Notes: generated by a model not told the origin, from the letters alone. Counted from the first letter of the stretch, positions 1-8,200 are shown. The stretch is DNA of 11,172 nt from CAVPGH01 sp046726955 (GCA_046726955.1 JBKPBQ010000577.1:1-11172), one strand, 5' to 3'. Numbers and translations are program-made.

Positions 1-147
1 TACCTGCAGCGTCGCGAGTCGATCCGGATCCTGACTTTCCTGACGGTGCGCGCCGCGTCGGACCCGGCGCGAGGGACGGAGCACCGTCGCGGGCTGCAGG
101 CGTGGCTAGCCGCGTTGGGCGGGCCGGCCCTGGCCAAGAGCGCGTGA
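1..147 (+). CDS. 3' end of an unidentified gene (partial, runs off the left edge)
   Basis: Frame 1 is open from the first base to a TGA at 145-147, giving the last 48 residues of a protein whose start lies outside the window. The visible part contains RESIRILTFLTVRAASDP and ends ALGGPALAKSA. It looks mainly helical, with alternating basic and hydrophobic residues. Codons mostly end in G or C, as in the genes that follow. The stop lies 28 nt before the next start codon, so this is probably an upstream member of the same operon. I do not recognise the family from this tail. Coding status is likely but cannot be proved from so short a piece. Confidence 0.55.
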   Translation, partial: YLQRRESIRILTFLTVRAASDPARGTEHRRGLQAWLAALGGPALAKSA

Positions 148-175
148 GATGGGACGCAAAACGAGGAGGACGATC

Positions 176-688
176 ATGGCGTCAACGGTCAACGGCGGCG
201 TGGCGGATGAGATCGAGGCCCGGCGCTTGCGCGACGAGCAGCTGGCTGCCCTCATGGCGACGATGCGCCTGGGGCTCACGCAGGAGCAGTTCGAGCGGCT
301 CCTGAAGGCAATCGAGGGACGCGGCGGGCTGCTCTCCGACCTGCACAAGCTGACCCCGGAGCAGCAGGTCGTCATCGACAAGTACAAGGACCTCGGCGGG
401 CGGATGGGCATCCACGGTCTCGAGATCGCGCTGCTGCGGGTCGAGCGCGCGGGAGGGGCCGTCGCCGTCGTCCCGCCCGCTCGTAGCGTGCGGGCGCGGG
501 TGTTCCTCGAGTCGGGTGTCGTGATCGTGGACGCGCAGGCCGGGGCCGGCCGGATCTGGCTACCCGACTGCATCAACGATCGCGACCGCATCGCGCGGAT
601 CGAGTTCCTCGACGAGCGCGATGCCGTGGTCGGGGTGACGGGTGGAGAGAAGGAAAAGGAAGGGAGCGGGTCATGTTCAACCTACTAG
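176..688 (+). CDS. Hypothetical protein, 170 aa, helical N-terminus and beta-rich C-terminus
   Basis: I do not recognise this family. The ATG at 176 is chosen because AGGAGGA at 164-170 sits five bases before it. An in-frame ATG at 149 has no good ribosome binding site and would add nine basic residues. Residues 8-90 look helical and charged (for example EIEARRLRDEQLAALMATMR and LTPEQQVVIDKYKDLGGRMG). Residues about 103-155 look like beta strands (VRARVFLESGVVIVDAQ, then IWLPDC at 127-132 and RIARIEFLDERDAVVGV). The tail is rich in Gly, Glu, Lys and Ser. There is no signal peptide or membrane segment, so the protein is predicted to be cytoplasmic. Its last 16 nt overlap the next gene, whose ribosome binding site lies inside this coding sequence, so the two are probably translationally coupled. 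The helical N-terminus suggests a protein-protein adaptor role, but that is speculation. Confidence 0.82.
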   Translation: MASTVNGGVADEIEARRLRDEQLAALMATMRLGLTQEQFERLLKAIEGRGGLLSDLHKLTPEQQVVIDKYKDLGGRMGIHGLEIALLRVERAGGAVAVVPPARSVRARVFLESGVVIVDAQAGAGRIWLPDCINDRDRIARIEFLDERDAVVGVTGGEKEKEGSGSCSTY

Positions 689-1926
689 CCGACGTCTTCG
701 GGGCCGGCCCGCTCGGGCGCGCCGCCATCCTCGAGGTCCACCCGGCGCAGCTCAGCCGCTGGCTGGACGAGGTGTGGGGCTCCGGCGCCGTCATCGTGCC
801 GGCACCAGGGGTGCAGGCGTACCTCGGTGCCAACAACATCATCCCCGCGCTCGACAGCCCGCCTCCCGGCAACGTCTCGCTGGCCGGCGCCTCGGGGATC
901 AACCCCGCGAACACGGCGGCCTTCACCGGCCTCGCGGGCCCGGGCCTGCCGGTAGCCCCGCTCTGGCACCACCTCATCTACGCCTACCTGCTCGAGAACA
1001 CGGGGGTGGTGGAGATCTTCGCCGAAGTGATCCGGCGCGCGTCCCTGGGCGAGACGCTCGACATCCAGGGCCAGACCAACCAGGCCATCCAGTGGCTGCG
1101 CGTCACCGAGGAGCTCTTCTTCCGCGACCCCGCGCCCCACTCGATCACGGGGGTCACGAGCCAGCTCCGCCCCGAGGCGCGAGTCGTCCGCCGCAACGCC
1201 TACTGGCGGATGTTCGGGATGGACCTCGCGCATCCGGTCGGGGCGCGCGCGACGACGAACGGAAGCGGCCAGGAGTGGAAGCAGCACACCGGCGCCGGCG
1301 TGAACACGTCGTTCCGCGAGAAGTGGGCCGAGCTGCTGCGCCAGGTCTGGCTCGGCTACGAGAACCGCAACAACGCCGTCGGCGCGAACGCCACCGACGA
1401 CGCCTACCTCCTGCTGCTCTGCGACAGCCTGCGCGACATGCTGAACATGCGCCGGCGCGGCGGCTTCCTGGCCCGCGAGGAGTTCGCGAGCGTCGCGCTC
1501 CTGAGCTGGTTCGAGCTGACGCTCTCCGAGAACACGCCGATCGTGCTCGCCCTGAACGCCCAGGCCACGAGCCCGGCCGACCGGCTGGCCCTCGTCGCCC
1601 GCCAGGTCGGCATGAGCCCGGCGCCCCGGTCGCGCGAGCTCTTCGAGCTGGCCGGGTTCATGTCCGGCGTGCTCCGCCTCTTCGAGTCGGGAGTCATCAA
1701 CAACCCAGCGCTCGCCGCGACGCTCTACATTCCCGGCACCCCGCTCTCGATCAACATGAACCAGATCATCGACCTGTGGCAGTCCGCCACCGGCGAGCGG
1801 GTCAAGGACCGGCCGGTCGGCAACGTCGTCACGGCCGGGCCGGCGCAGCCCCTGCGCATCCCCGAGAGTCAGCCGCTCAGCGTGCCACGGCTCGTTCCGC
1901 GCACCGCGACGGGAGGTCGGTCATGA
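673..1926 (+). CDS. Hypothetical protein, 417 aa, mostly helical
   Basis: I cannot assign a family. The ATG at 673 follows AAGGAAGGGAG, which lies within the end of the previous gene. Residues 1-95 include a loop-rich, Gly/Pro/Asn-rich stretch (GNVSLAGASGINPANTAAF). Residues about 97-300 are strongly helical and well punctuated with Trp, Tyr and charged residues (WHHLIYAYLLENTGVVEIF, FREKW at 214-218, LLRQVWLGYENRNN, RRRGGFLAREEFASVALLSW). Residues about 300-380 continue the helical pattern, and a proline-rich tail (about 385-417) ends in basic residues. There is no signal peptide and no convincing membrane helix. No catalytic motif stands out. The dense aromatic and charged pattern suggests a real folded domain, possibly a structural or scaffold protein. 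Its stop overlaps the next start as ATGA (1923-1926), so it is co-translated with the OmpA-like protein. Confidence 0.85.
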   Translation: MFNLLADVFGAGPLGRAAILEVHPAQLSRWLDEVWGSGAVIVPAPGVQAYLGANNIIPALDSPPPGNVSLAGASGINPANTAAFTGLAGPGLPVAPLWHHLIYAYLLENTGVVEIFAEVIRRASLGETLDIQGQTNQAIQWLRVTEELFFRDPAPHSITGVTSQLRPEARVVRRNAYWRMFGMDLAHPVGARATTNGSGQEWKQHTGAGVNTSFREKWAELLRQVWLGYENRNNAVGANATDDAYLLLLCDSLRDMLNMRRRGGFLAREEFASVALLSWFELTLSENTPIVLALNAQATSPADRLALVARQVGMSPAPRSRELFELAGFMSGVLRLFESGVINNPALAATLYIPGTPLSINMNQIIDLWQSATGERVKDRPVGNVVTAGPAQPLRIPESQPLSVPRLVPRTATGGRS

Positions 1927-3494
1927 CATACCCCTGGGCCGAGAGCACTAGCACTCAAGAGGTCGCGACCGAGACGACCACCGGCGAGAGCCCCTACGGC
2001 GAGGCGTACCCCGCCGGCGAATCGGAGTGGGGCGCGCCGTTCGCCCCCTCCGAAGCCGAGGCCGGCTCGTTCGAGTACGGCCAGGAGTACGGGCAGGAAA
2101 CCCTCTCCCCCGACGGCACGGAAGCGGAATGGGAGTCGCCTTTCGCCACCAGCAGTCTCGCCTCCGACAGCGAGATCATGCGGACGCCGGAGCAGTTTCC
2201 CAAGACCTGCGGCGACACGACGTTCGACGGCAAGCCCTGGCCCTACGGGACGAAGAAGCCGGAAACCGTGGGCGGGTGGGCTTCGGAGATCCGGTTCGTC
2301 CCCCACGCCGAGGTCTTCGTGTTCGGGCTCGCGGAGTTCGACGTGGATCGTCACGAGCTCAAGGCCCCGCACAAGAAGGTCATCGCCGAGCTGACGCAGC
2401 GGGTCCAGGCCGGCATCCGCGAGGGACGCTACTCGGGGACCGATCCCATCCGGGTGTTCACCTACGGTGAGACGTCGACCACCGCCTCCGGCCGGCACAA
2501 CGCTCCGCTCTCCCGCAACCGGGCCTTCAATACGCTCCACGCCGTACGTTGCGCGTTCCAGGCCGCGGGAATCACCCACCCGACCGTCTACGGCTTCTAC
2601 GGCACCGGCGAGCAGCACGCCCGCGCGTACGGACCGGACAACAAGGAAGACGCGCGGTACCGCGGGGTCGTGGTCCGCGTCATTGCGCCTTTGAAGGACT
2701 GCAATTGCGAGAAGCCGCCGACGCCGACGACCGGCACGTCGACACTGTGCGTGTCGGTGCCGAGGATCGCGCCCCGCGTGGCGACCAAGCTGCCGCCCGA
2801 CGTGATCCCCCTCAACTCGGTCGTCCCCGGACTCCGGCTGCCCATCGCGATCGTCACCCGGGCCGAGGCCACCGTGCGCGTGGACGAGCAGCGGACCCGC
2901 CAGTCCGGCCAGTACACGTTCTCGGGCTGGGGCATCGAGGTCGCGCTGCCCGCCGGCCGTACGCGGATCGACATTCGTGCGGATCTTCGGGCCTCGATCG
3001 AGGTGCTGATGCGGGCCTCGGCGTCGCTCGGAGCCAAGCTCCGCCTGGGGCCGCTGAAGCTCACCCTGCGCGTCGACGTCTCCGTGTTCGCCCAGCTCGT
3101 CGCGAAGCTGTGCGCGCAGCTCCGGATCCACATCGACGCCAACCTCGGCCGGCCCAACCTGCCCGAGCTCTCTCAGTGTCGGCTCGTGGACGTGCGCGGC
3201 GTGCGCGGCGCCTTCCCGTTCGGGGCGCTCGCCGGCCCCGGCCTCCTGGTGGTGCCCGGCGCCGGCTACGGCCCCGGCCTCATCCACTTCGGCGGCCCCG
3301 GCGTCCCCGGACTGCAGCTCTCCGCCAACCCGATCCCGGTGCCCGCCGACAAGAGCACGGTCAAGAGCCTGCTCGTTCTCGGCGGCAACCTGGCGCTCGC
3401 GTCGGGGGCGGGCCGGGAGGCGGAATACGAGATGCCGGAAGCGGAGTGGCCCGAGGCGTTCGCCGAAGTGCAGTCCGAGCTGGCGCCGTACTGA
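1923..3494 (+). CDS. OmpA-like domain protein with terminal EWxxPFA motifs, 523 aa
   Basis: The start is the ATG at 1923, which overlaps the previous stop as ATGA. The frame is open further upstream, but that part lies antiphase within the previous gene. Residues 1-90 form an acidic, aromatic, low-complexity region with two short repeats: SEWGAPFAPS (34-43) and AEWESPFATS (68-77). A third, AEWPEAFAEV (507-516), lies at the extreme C-terminus. Residues about 124-256 resemble the OmpA C-terminal peptidoglycan-binding fold: FDVDRHEL, YGETSTTASGRHNAPLSRNRA (181-201) and a closing RYRGVVVRVI. The Arg that contacts diaminopimelate in OmpA is kept (R200), but the paired Asp aligns with S185. After a C260-N-C262 motif comes a beta-rich, then Gly/Pro-rich, region of unknown function (about 270-480). 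No signal peptide is visible, which is unusual for an OmpA-type protein. The cell-wall hydrolase gene starts 17 nt downstream, suggesting a shared envelope-directed job. Confidence 0.85.
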   Translation: MTYPWAESTSTQEVATETTTGESPYGEAYPAGESEWGAPFAPSEAEAGSFEYGQEYGQETLSPDGTEAEWESPFATSSLASDSEIMRTPEQFPKTCGDTTFDGKPWPYGTKKPETVGGWASEIRFVPHAEVFVFGLAEFDVDRHELKAPHKKVIAELTQRVQAGIREGRYSGTDPIRVFTYGETSTTASGRHNAPLSRNRAFNTLHAVRCAFQAAGITHPTVYGFYGTGEQHARAYGPDNKEDARYRGVVVRVIAPLKDCNCEKPPTPTTGTSTLCVSVPRIAPRVATKLPPDVIPLNSVVPGLRLPIAIVTRAEATVRVDEQRTRQSGQYTFSGWGIEVALPAGRTRIDIRADLRASIEVLMRASASLGAKLRLGPLKLTLRVDVSVFAQLVAKLCAQLRIHIDANLGRPNLPELSQCRLVDVRGVRGAFPFGALAGPGLLVVPGAGYGPGLIHFGGPGVPGLQLSANPIPVPADKSTVKSLLVLGGNLALASGAGREAEYEMPEAEWPEAFAEVQSELAPY

Positions 3495-3511
3495 GTGCGG
3501 AGGGCGGCCCC

Positions 3512-4423
3512 GTGAACACGTTCGAGACGCGCCAGAACCCGACGCGCATCGAGGTGTCGGAAGCCGGCGAGTGGGTGGCCACGTTCACACCGGGCTGCTA
3601 CACCGTCACCCTCGCCGGCCCCGAGCGCACCTTCGACGAGACCTTCCGGCGAGGGGGCGAGACGCAGCGCGTCGAAGTCAAGCACGCGACATGGGTGCGG
3701 CCGGCCCCCGGTCCCGTGGACGGCCACGTGGACGAACGCTGGCTCGGCAGCGCGCTGGCCGCGAACCGCGCGGGCACTCCCGACGCGCTGGCCATCGCGA
3801 TGCAATACGTGAAGGGGGCGCCCGTCCTGCGCGAGGGCGACCTGCAGATCGCCGGCGACGCTTCGTACGGACCGCTCGACGCGCAGGGGCGGAGGCAGGA
3901 AGGCTCCGACTTCAACGACTACCTCGGGCTCCGGTGGCTCTATCCGAGAACGTACGCGGATCCACCCGCGGATCCGCCCGAGGCGACCCAGGAGCGGTGC
4001 CTCGACTGCTCGGGGTACATGAGGATGGTCTGGGGATACCGTCACCAGCTCCCGAGCACCGTCTACCCGGACACCATCCCCCTGTCGATCGTGCCCCAAC
4101 GCGGTAGCACCCTGCCCCGACGGGCATTCGAGATGTACGCCGAGGGACCGGGATTGGTCCTGGTGCCCGACGCCGGAACGCAGGTGACGGATTTCGGCGC
4201 GCTCGACGTCGGCGACCTCGTGTTCTTCGACGGGGACGCCGACGACGGACCGCAGCTCGATCACGTCGGCATGTATCTCGGCCTCGATCGCGACGGCGCG
4301 CGCCGGTTCCTCTCGAGCCGCAAGACGCCTAACGGGCCGACCCTCGGCGACGTCGGCGGCACCTCGGTGCTCGACGGCACGGGGCACTACGCGAAGGCCT
4401 TCCGCGCCGTTAGACGTCTCTAG
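3512..4423 (+). CDS. NlpC/P60-family cell-wall hydrolase, 303 aa
   Basis: This is a predicted cysteine peptidase/amidase of the NlpC/P60 superfamily, whose members cleave peptide bonds in peptidoglycan stems. The GTG at 3512 is preceded by GGAGGG (3499-3504) at seven bases. Residues about 15-63 form a small beta domain (WVATFTPGCYTVTLAGP). A helical linker follows (DALAIAMQYVKGAP), then the catalytic domain. The nucleophile is C166 in LDCSGYMRMVWGYR, and the general base is H251 in DHVGMYLG, just after the typical GDLVFFDGD (234-242). A third polar residue is not certain from sequence; the conserved-looking SSRK (268-271) lies nearby. The insert between Cys and His (about 85 residues) is longer than in minimal NlpC/P60 enzymes and includes LPRRAFEMYAEGPG. 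There is no signal peptide, so it either acts inside the cell or leaves by a non-Sec route. It probably belongs to the same operon as the OmpA-like gene upstream. Confidence 0.88.
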   Translation: MNTFETRQNPTRIEVSEAGEWVATFTPGCYTVTLAGPERTFDETFRRGGETQRVEVKHATWVRPAPGPVDGHVDERWLGSALAANRAGTPDALAIAMQYVKGAPVLREGDLQIAGDASYGPLDAQGRRQEGSDFNDYLGLRWLYPRTYADPPADPPEATQERCLDCSGYMRMVWGYRHQLPSTVYPDTIPLSIVPQRGSTLPRRAFEMYAEGPGLVLVPDAGTQVTDFGALDVGDLVFFDGDADDGPQLDHVGMYLGLDRDGARRFLSSRKTPNGPTLGDVGGTSVLDGTGHYAKAFRAVRRL

Positions 4424-4441
4424 CAGGGTGCGACCGGTCGC
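4412..4441. promoter_or_regulatory. Two perfect palindromes around the hydrolase stop codon
   Basis: AGACGTCT (4412-4419) overlaps the last codons of the NlpC/P60 gene. GCGACCGGTCGC (4430-4441) lies seven bases after its stop. Both are perfect, loop-free dyads at the start of the only sizeable gap in the operon (4424-4556, 133 nt). They could be operator half-sites for an internal promoter serving the two small downstream genes. They could equally be chance in G+C-rich DNA. I see no convincing -35/-10 pair beside them and no T-run that would make a terminator. The rest of the gap shows nothing beyond the ribosome binding site of the next gene. Confidence 0.25.
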
Positions 4442-4556
4442 GTAGGATGGATAGGGTACCCGGGCGGGCCAGCTGGAGACGACCGCCCCTGACGGGACCC
4501 CGTACGCGGGCAGCGCCGACCTCGAGAGCTTCGATCACTCGCCGGAGGGTCGCGCG

Positions 4557-4916
4557 ATGATCACCGACGTATGGCACTTCGCCATCAACTGCGTCAGCAA
4601 CGGTCCCGAGCCGATCACCGTCTTCATAACCGTACCGTTCAACCCCATCTTCGGGGTCCCCCAGCCGAACATCACCGTCACGATGGCCGTCAGCGCGTTC
4701 GCGCAAGGATTCGAGGGCGATCGCTCGGGGGCGATCGGCGCGAACATCACGCACTACCAGCACGTCAACGCGCGGGGCGAGATCGAGGACGTCGACGTCC
4801 CCGCGGACTTCTTCTACAACGCGATCGACATCGATCAGGCCTATGCGGTGACGCTCGCGCTCACGGCGGAGTTCGCCTGGGCCTGGGCGCAGGTCACGGT
4901 CCTGTTCCGCAATTGA
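4557..4916 (+). CDS. Hypothetical protein, 119 aa, beta-rich
   Basis: I do not recognise this protein. The ATG at 4557 is preceded by GGAGGG (4544-4549) with a seven-base spacer. The sequence alternates hydrophobic and small polar residues in a way typical of a compact beta-sandwich: WHFAINCVSNG, PITVFITVPFNP, NITVTMAVSAFAQGF, then VDVPADFFYNAIDIDQAYAV. It ends in AEFAWAWAQVTVLFRN. It has many Asn, Phe and Val residues and few Lys. There is no signal peptide and no obvious catalytic motif. The pattern would suit a small binding or structural domain, such as a jelly-roll type, but that is only a guess from residue periodicity. It is followed 18 nt later by the next gene, so the pair is probably co-transcribed, either from the upstream operon or from a promoter in the 133-nt gap. 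Confidence 0.8.
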   Translation: MITDVWHFAINCVSNGPEPITVFITVPFNPIFGVPQPNITVTMAVSAFAQGFEGDRSGAIGANITHYQHVNARGEIEDVDVPADFFYNAIDIDQAYAVTLALTAEFAWAWAQVTVLFRN

Positions 4917-4934
4917 GGAAGGAGAGAACCTCCG

Positions 4935-5294
4935 ATGATCTCAGGGAGAATCGAGCGAGTCCGTCGGCCGCCGTCCGGGGCCGCGCAGGTGTTCGTCCTC
5001 TACGACCGCAGCACGGGGACGATCGTGGGCGTGCACCACGTGTTGAGCGCGGGAGCGCCCGCCTCGGGGTCGCTATTGCCCGCGGCGAGACAGCGCGCGG
5101 CCGCCAAGGCCGTGGACGAGGCCGTGCGGCGGCGCGTCGCCTCGACCGCGCGCATTCCCGCCACTCGGATCGCCTCGCTTCGCGTGCGCGCCCGGCTCGG
5201 GGACTTCTCGCAGATGCGTGTGGACGTCCGCCGGCGGCGGCTCGTGCGCGCCGGCCGCACCGGGCGGCCCCGACTCAGCGCGCTACGACCGTAA
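4935..5294 (+). CDS. Hypothetical basic protein, 119 aa
   Basis: No family is recognised. The ATG at 4935 follows AAGGAGAG (4919-4926) at a normal spacing of eight bases. Residues about 18-38 (QVFVLYDRSTGTIVGVHHVL) look like two beta strands and a turn. Residues about 50-70 look helical (ARQRAAAKAVDEAVRRRV). The C-terminal third is very Arg-rich (VDVRRRRLVRAGRTGRPR), giving a strongly basic protein that could bind nucleic acid or an acidic partner such as the acidic N-terminus of the OmpA-like protein. That last idea is inference. It is the last gene of the + strand run. Its final 20 nt overlap the 3' end of the convergent metallopeptidase gene, so no intergenic terminator is possible here. 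The good ribosome binding site and G/C-ending codons support it as real. Confidence 0.72.
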   Translation: MISGRIERVRRPPSGAAQVFVLYDRSTGTIVGVHHVLSAGAPASGSLLPAARQRAAAKAVDEAVRRRVASTARIPATRIASLRVRARLGDFSQMRVDVRRRRLVRAGRTGRPRLSALRP

Positions 5295-8200
5295 CGTCGA
5301 GCCGCAACTCGGAGCCGCCCCGATTCACGACGGCCTGCACCGTCTGTCCGGGCGTGAGACCGCGCAGCAGCGCCGCGAACCCGGCGAGGTCGGCGACGTC
5401 CTTCCCGTCCACCTGGAGGACCACGTCGCCCTCCTGGATCCCGGCCTTCTCCGCCGGAGATCCGGGCGTCACGCCCGCCACCCGCACGCCGGGGCCCGGG
5501 AACGCGTAGTCCGGCACCGTGCCGAAGCTCACGCGGCGGCCCTGACCCGAACCGGAAGGCGGCGCGGCCCGGCTCGTCGCGTTTGGCGACGCGCCCTTCA
5601 TCGACGCGATCGTGTTCGTGAGCGGCTCCGGCCGCTCGCCGAGATAAGCGATCGCCTCCTTGACGTACGTCGCGACCTTCACGAGCCCGGCGCCGTCGAT
5701 CTTGTCCGCGGTGTCGCCGGGCCGGTGGTAGTCGGCGTGCGGGTCCGTGAAGACCTGCACCGCGGGCACGCCGCGCTCGATGAAGCTCTTCTGGTCGGAG
5801 GACTCGAGGCCTCCCGGGATCAGGCGGCCCTCGACGCCCGTCACGAAGCCCGCGCCCCTGAAGATGTGGGGCCACTCCGAGGCGCTGCCCGTCGCCAGCA
5901 CCTGCAGCTTGCCGTCGAACAGCCGCCCCACGGTGTCGAGATTGATCACACCGATCGTCTTCTCGAGCGGGAACGCCGGATGCTCCGCGTAGTGCCGCGA
6001 GCCGAGGAGGCCCGCCTCCTCTCCGGAGAACGCCACGAAGACGAGCGTGCGCAGCGGACGCTCGCCGGCCGCGAGCGCCTTCGCGAGCTCGAGCATCACC
6101 GCGACCCCGCTCGCGTTGTCGTCGGCGCCCGGGTGGAGCTTGCCCTCGTCCCCCGCGTGCACGTCCGGCCAGCCGCGGCCCAGGTGGTCGTAGTGCGCGG
6201 TCAAGAGCGCCGACTGTCCCGCCCATTCCGCCTGCGATCCCGGCAGCACGCCGACGACGTTGCGGAGGACGACGGGCGCGCCCGACGGCGAGCGCTCGGC
6301 GGTGAAAGCCTGGAAGTACGTTCCGGCGTCCCCCCCCGGCTGGAGGCCCATCGCCTTGAAGCGATCGGCCACGTAGTCACCCGCGGCCTCGAGCCCCTTC
6401 GTGCCGATGCCGCGTCCGTCGCGCTCCGGCGCCGACAGCCAGGCGACGTGCTCGAGAAGCGCTTTCTGCGAAAAGACGGGCGGCAGCTCGGCGAGGGGCT
6501 TCCGCGCGGGCAGGGTCAGGGACGCGAGCGTCGTGCTGCGCTCGGCCGGAGGACGCAGGTCGACTCGCAGCGGTGAGTCGCCGGCCGTCCACTGCCCCTT
6601 GAGGACGTTGACGGGCTCCTCGCCCTCGAACCCCAGGTAGGAGTACTTGCCGTAGTGCGGCAGCTTGCGACCGAGTCCCGGCAGCGCCGCCACGCCGTCG
6701 GCGAAGATGAAGCCGATCGCGCGCTCCGGGCTCGACGGGTGCCGGCGGACGAGGACGCCCACGTGCCCGGACCGCGGCATCGTCTCGCCGCCGACGGTCA
6801 GCGCGGCGCCGTCGAGCGTGAAGTCCCCGCCCGACGAGAAGAGGCGCGAGGCGAGCGCGTTCGTCCGTCCGAGGATCCAGATCCCCCGGTCCTTCGGCAG
6901 CTCGCGAACTTCGCGGTCGATCTGGAACTCCGGCTGGTGGCTGTCGCTGCGCCAGCCCTCCACGAGGGCCCGATACGCGGCCTGCTCGGCCGCTGAGGCC
7001 GCCGCCGGCAGCACCGCCAGGATCCGCGGCTCGCCGAAGATCTGACCGAGGGACGCGGGCGTCTCGCGCGGGTCGAGCCAGCGGAAGACGTCGAACGCGG
7101 GGTCCACGTGGAGCGCGAGGGGCAGAGATTCGGTCGCGATCGTGAAGGCGGTCTCGGCCGCGTCGAGCCTCACGAGCGCCGACACGGGCGCTTTGAGGGT
7201 CTGGACGACGACGGGCACGTCGAGCGCGAGCGGCGGTCCGGGCTGGGTCTCGTCGAGAGCGCCCATGACCTCGTATCCGCCGCCGCTCCGCTCGCGCACC
7301 GTCGCCCCCGAGACGCGCAGGACGGCCGCCCCAGGCCGTTCCACGTAGTCGGCGAAGAACCGCGCGAGGTCCCGCCTGGAGACGGACTCCATCGAGCGGC
7401 GGACGTCGGAGAACGACGCCTGCCTGCCGCGGTATTCGCGATAGAAGGTGCCCGCCCACTGCCGGAAGGCCTCGTCGCCCAGCTGCTGGCGCAGCATGTG
7501 GAAGAGCATGAGCGTCTTGCCGTAGCCCACGGCCTCCGTCGCCGCGCTGTGCCGAGAGCGGAAGTCGGCGAGCGGAAAATCGCGGCCCTCCTTCACGTAG
7601 CTGCCGTACTTCTGCAGCGTGTCGCGCCTGTAGGCCGCGCCCTGCCCGCGCTGCTCCTGGAGGAGGTAGTCGGCCATGTAGGCGGTCAACCCCTCGCACC
7701 AGTTGCCGCTCGCGTAGTCGACGAACACCGAGTTGCCCCACCAGTTGTGGAGGATCTCGTGCGGGTACGAGGAGGTCAGGATGAACGGGAAGCGTATGAC
7801 CTGGGGTCCCAGCAGCGTGTACGACGGCATGCCGTAGCCCGTGTCCCAGAAGTTCTCGACGAGGGCGAACTTCGCGTACGGGTACGGCCCGACGAGGCCG
7901 CGGTAGAGCTCGAGGTACTGCGCCGTCGCCGCCAGGTACTTCGCGGCGAGGGCGTCGTCTTTCTGGCGCAGGTAGGCGAGCGTCTCCACGGCGCCCGCGG
8001 ACTCGCGGTACACGACGAGCGGCCCGCCCGCGAGTGCGATCTCGTCGACGGGGCCGTGCGAGTCCCAGCGCGCGCGCCCGTCGGGTCCGCGCGACGTGCC
8101 GTTGCCGGGGGCGACGACGTGCCATCCGGCGGGCTCCGCGACGCTGAGCTCGAACTCCACGAGCTCGCGGCCCACGTACGGGTACCAGAAGCCGCTCGCC

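Noticed and set aside
1869..3287. Long open frame of 472 codons on the - strand, opposite the OmpA-like gene
   Set aside because: Its product is a Gly/Arg/Asp/Val-rich string without fold-like pattern. The + strand frame has recognisable OmpA motifs and a coupled start. Long antisense frames are expected in DNA this G+C-rich.
3266..4387. Open frame of 373 codons on the - strand, opposite the NlpC/P60 gene
   Set aside because: It is a shadow of the hydrolase gene, whose catalytic motifs settle the coding strand.
4447..4560. 37-codon frame in the 133-nt gap, ending as ATGA on the next gene's start
   Set aside because: The overlap is tempting, but there is no spaced ribosome binding site and the product is an Arg/Pro-rich string typical of noncoding G+C-rich DNA.
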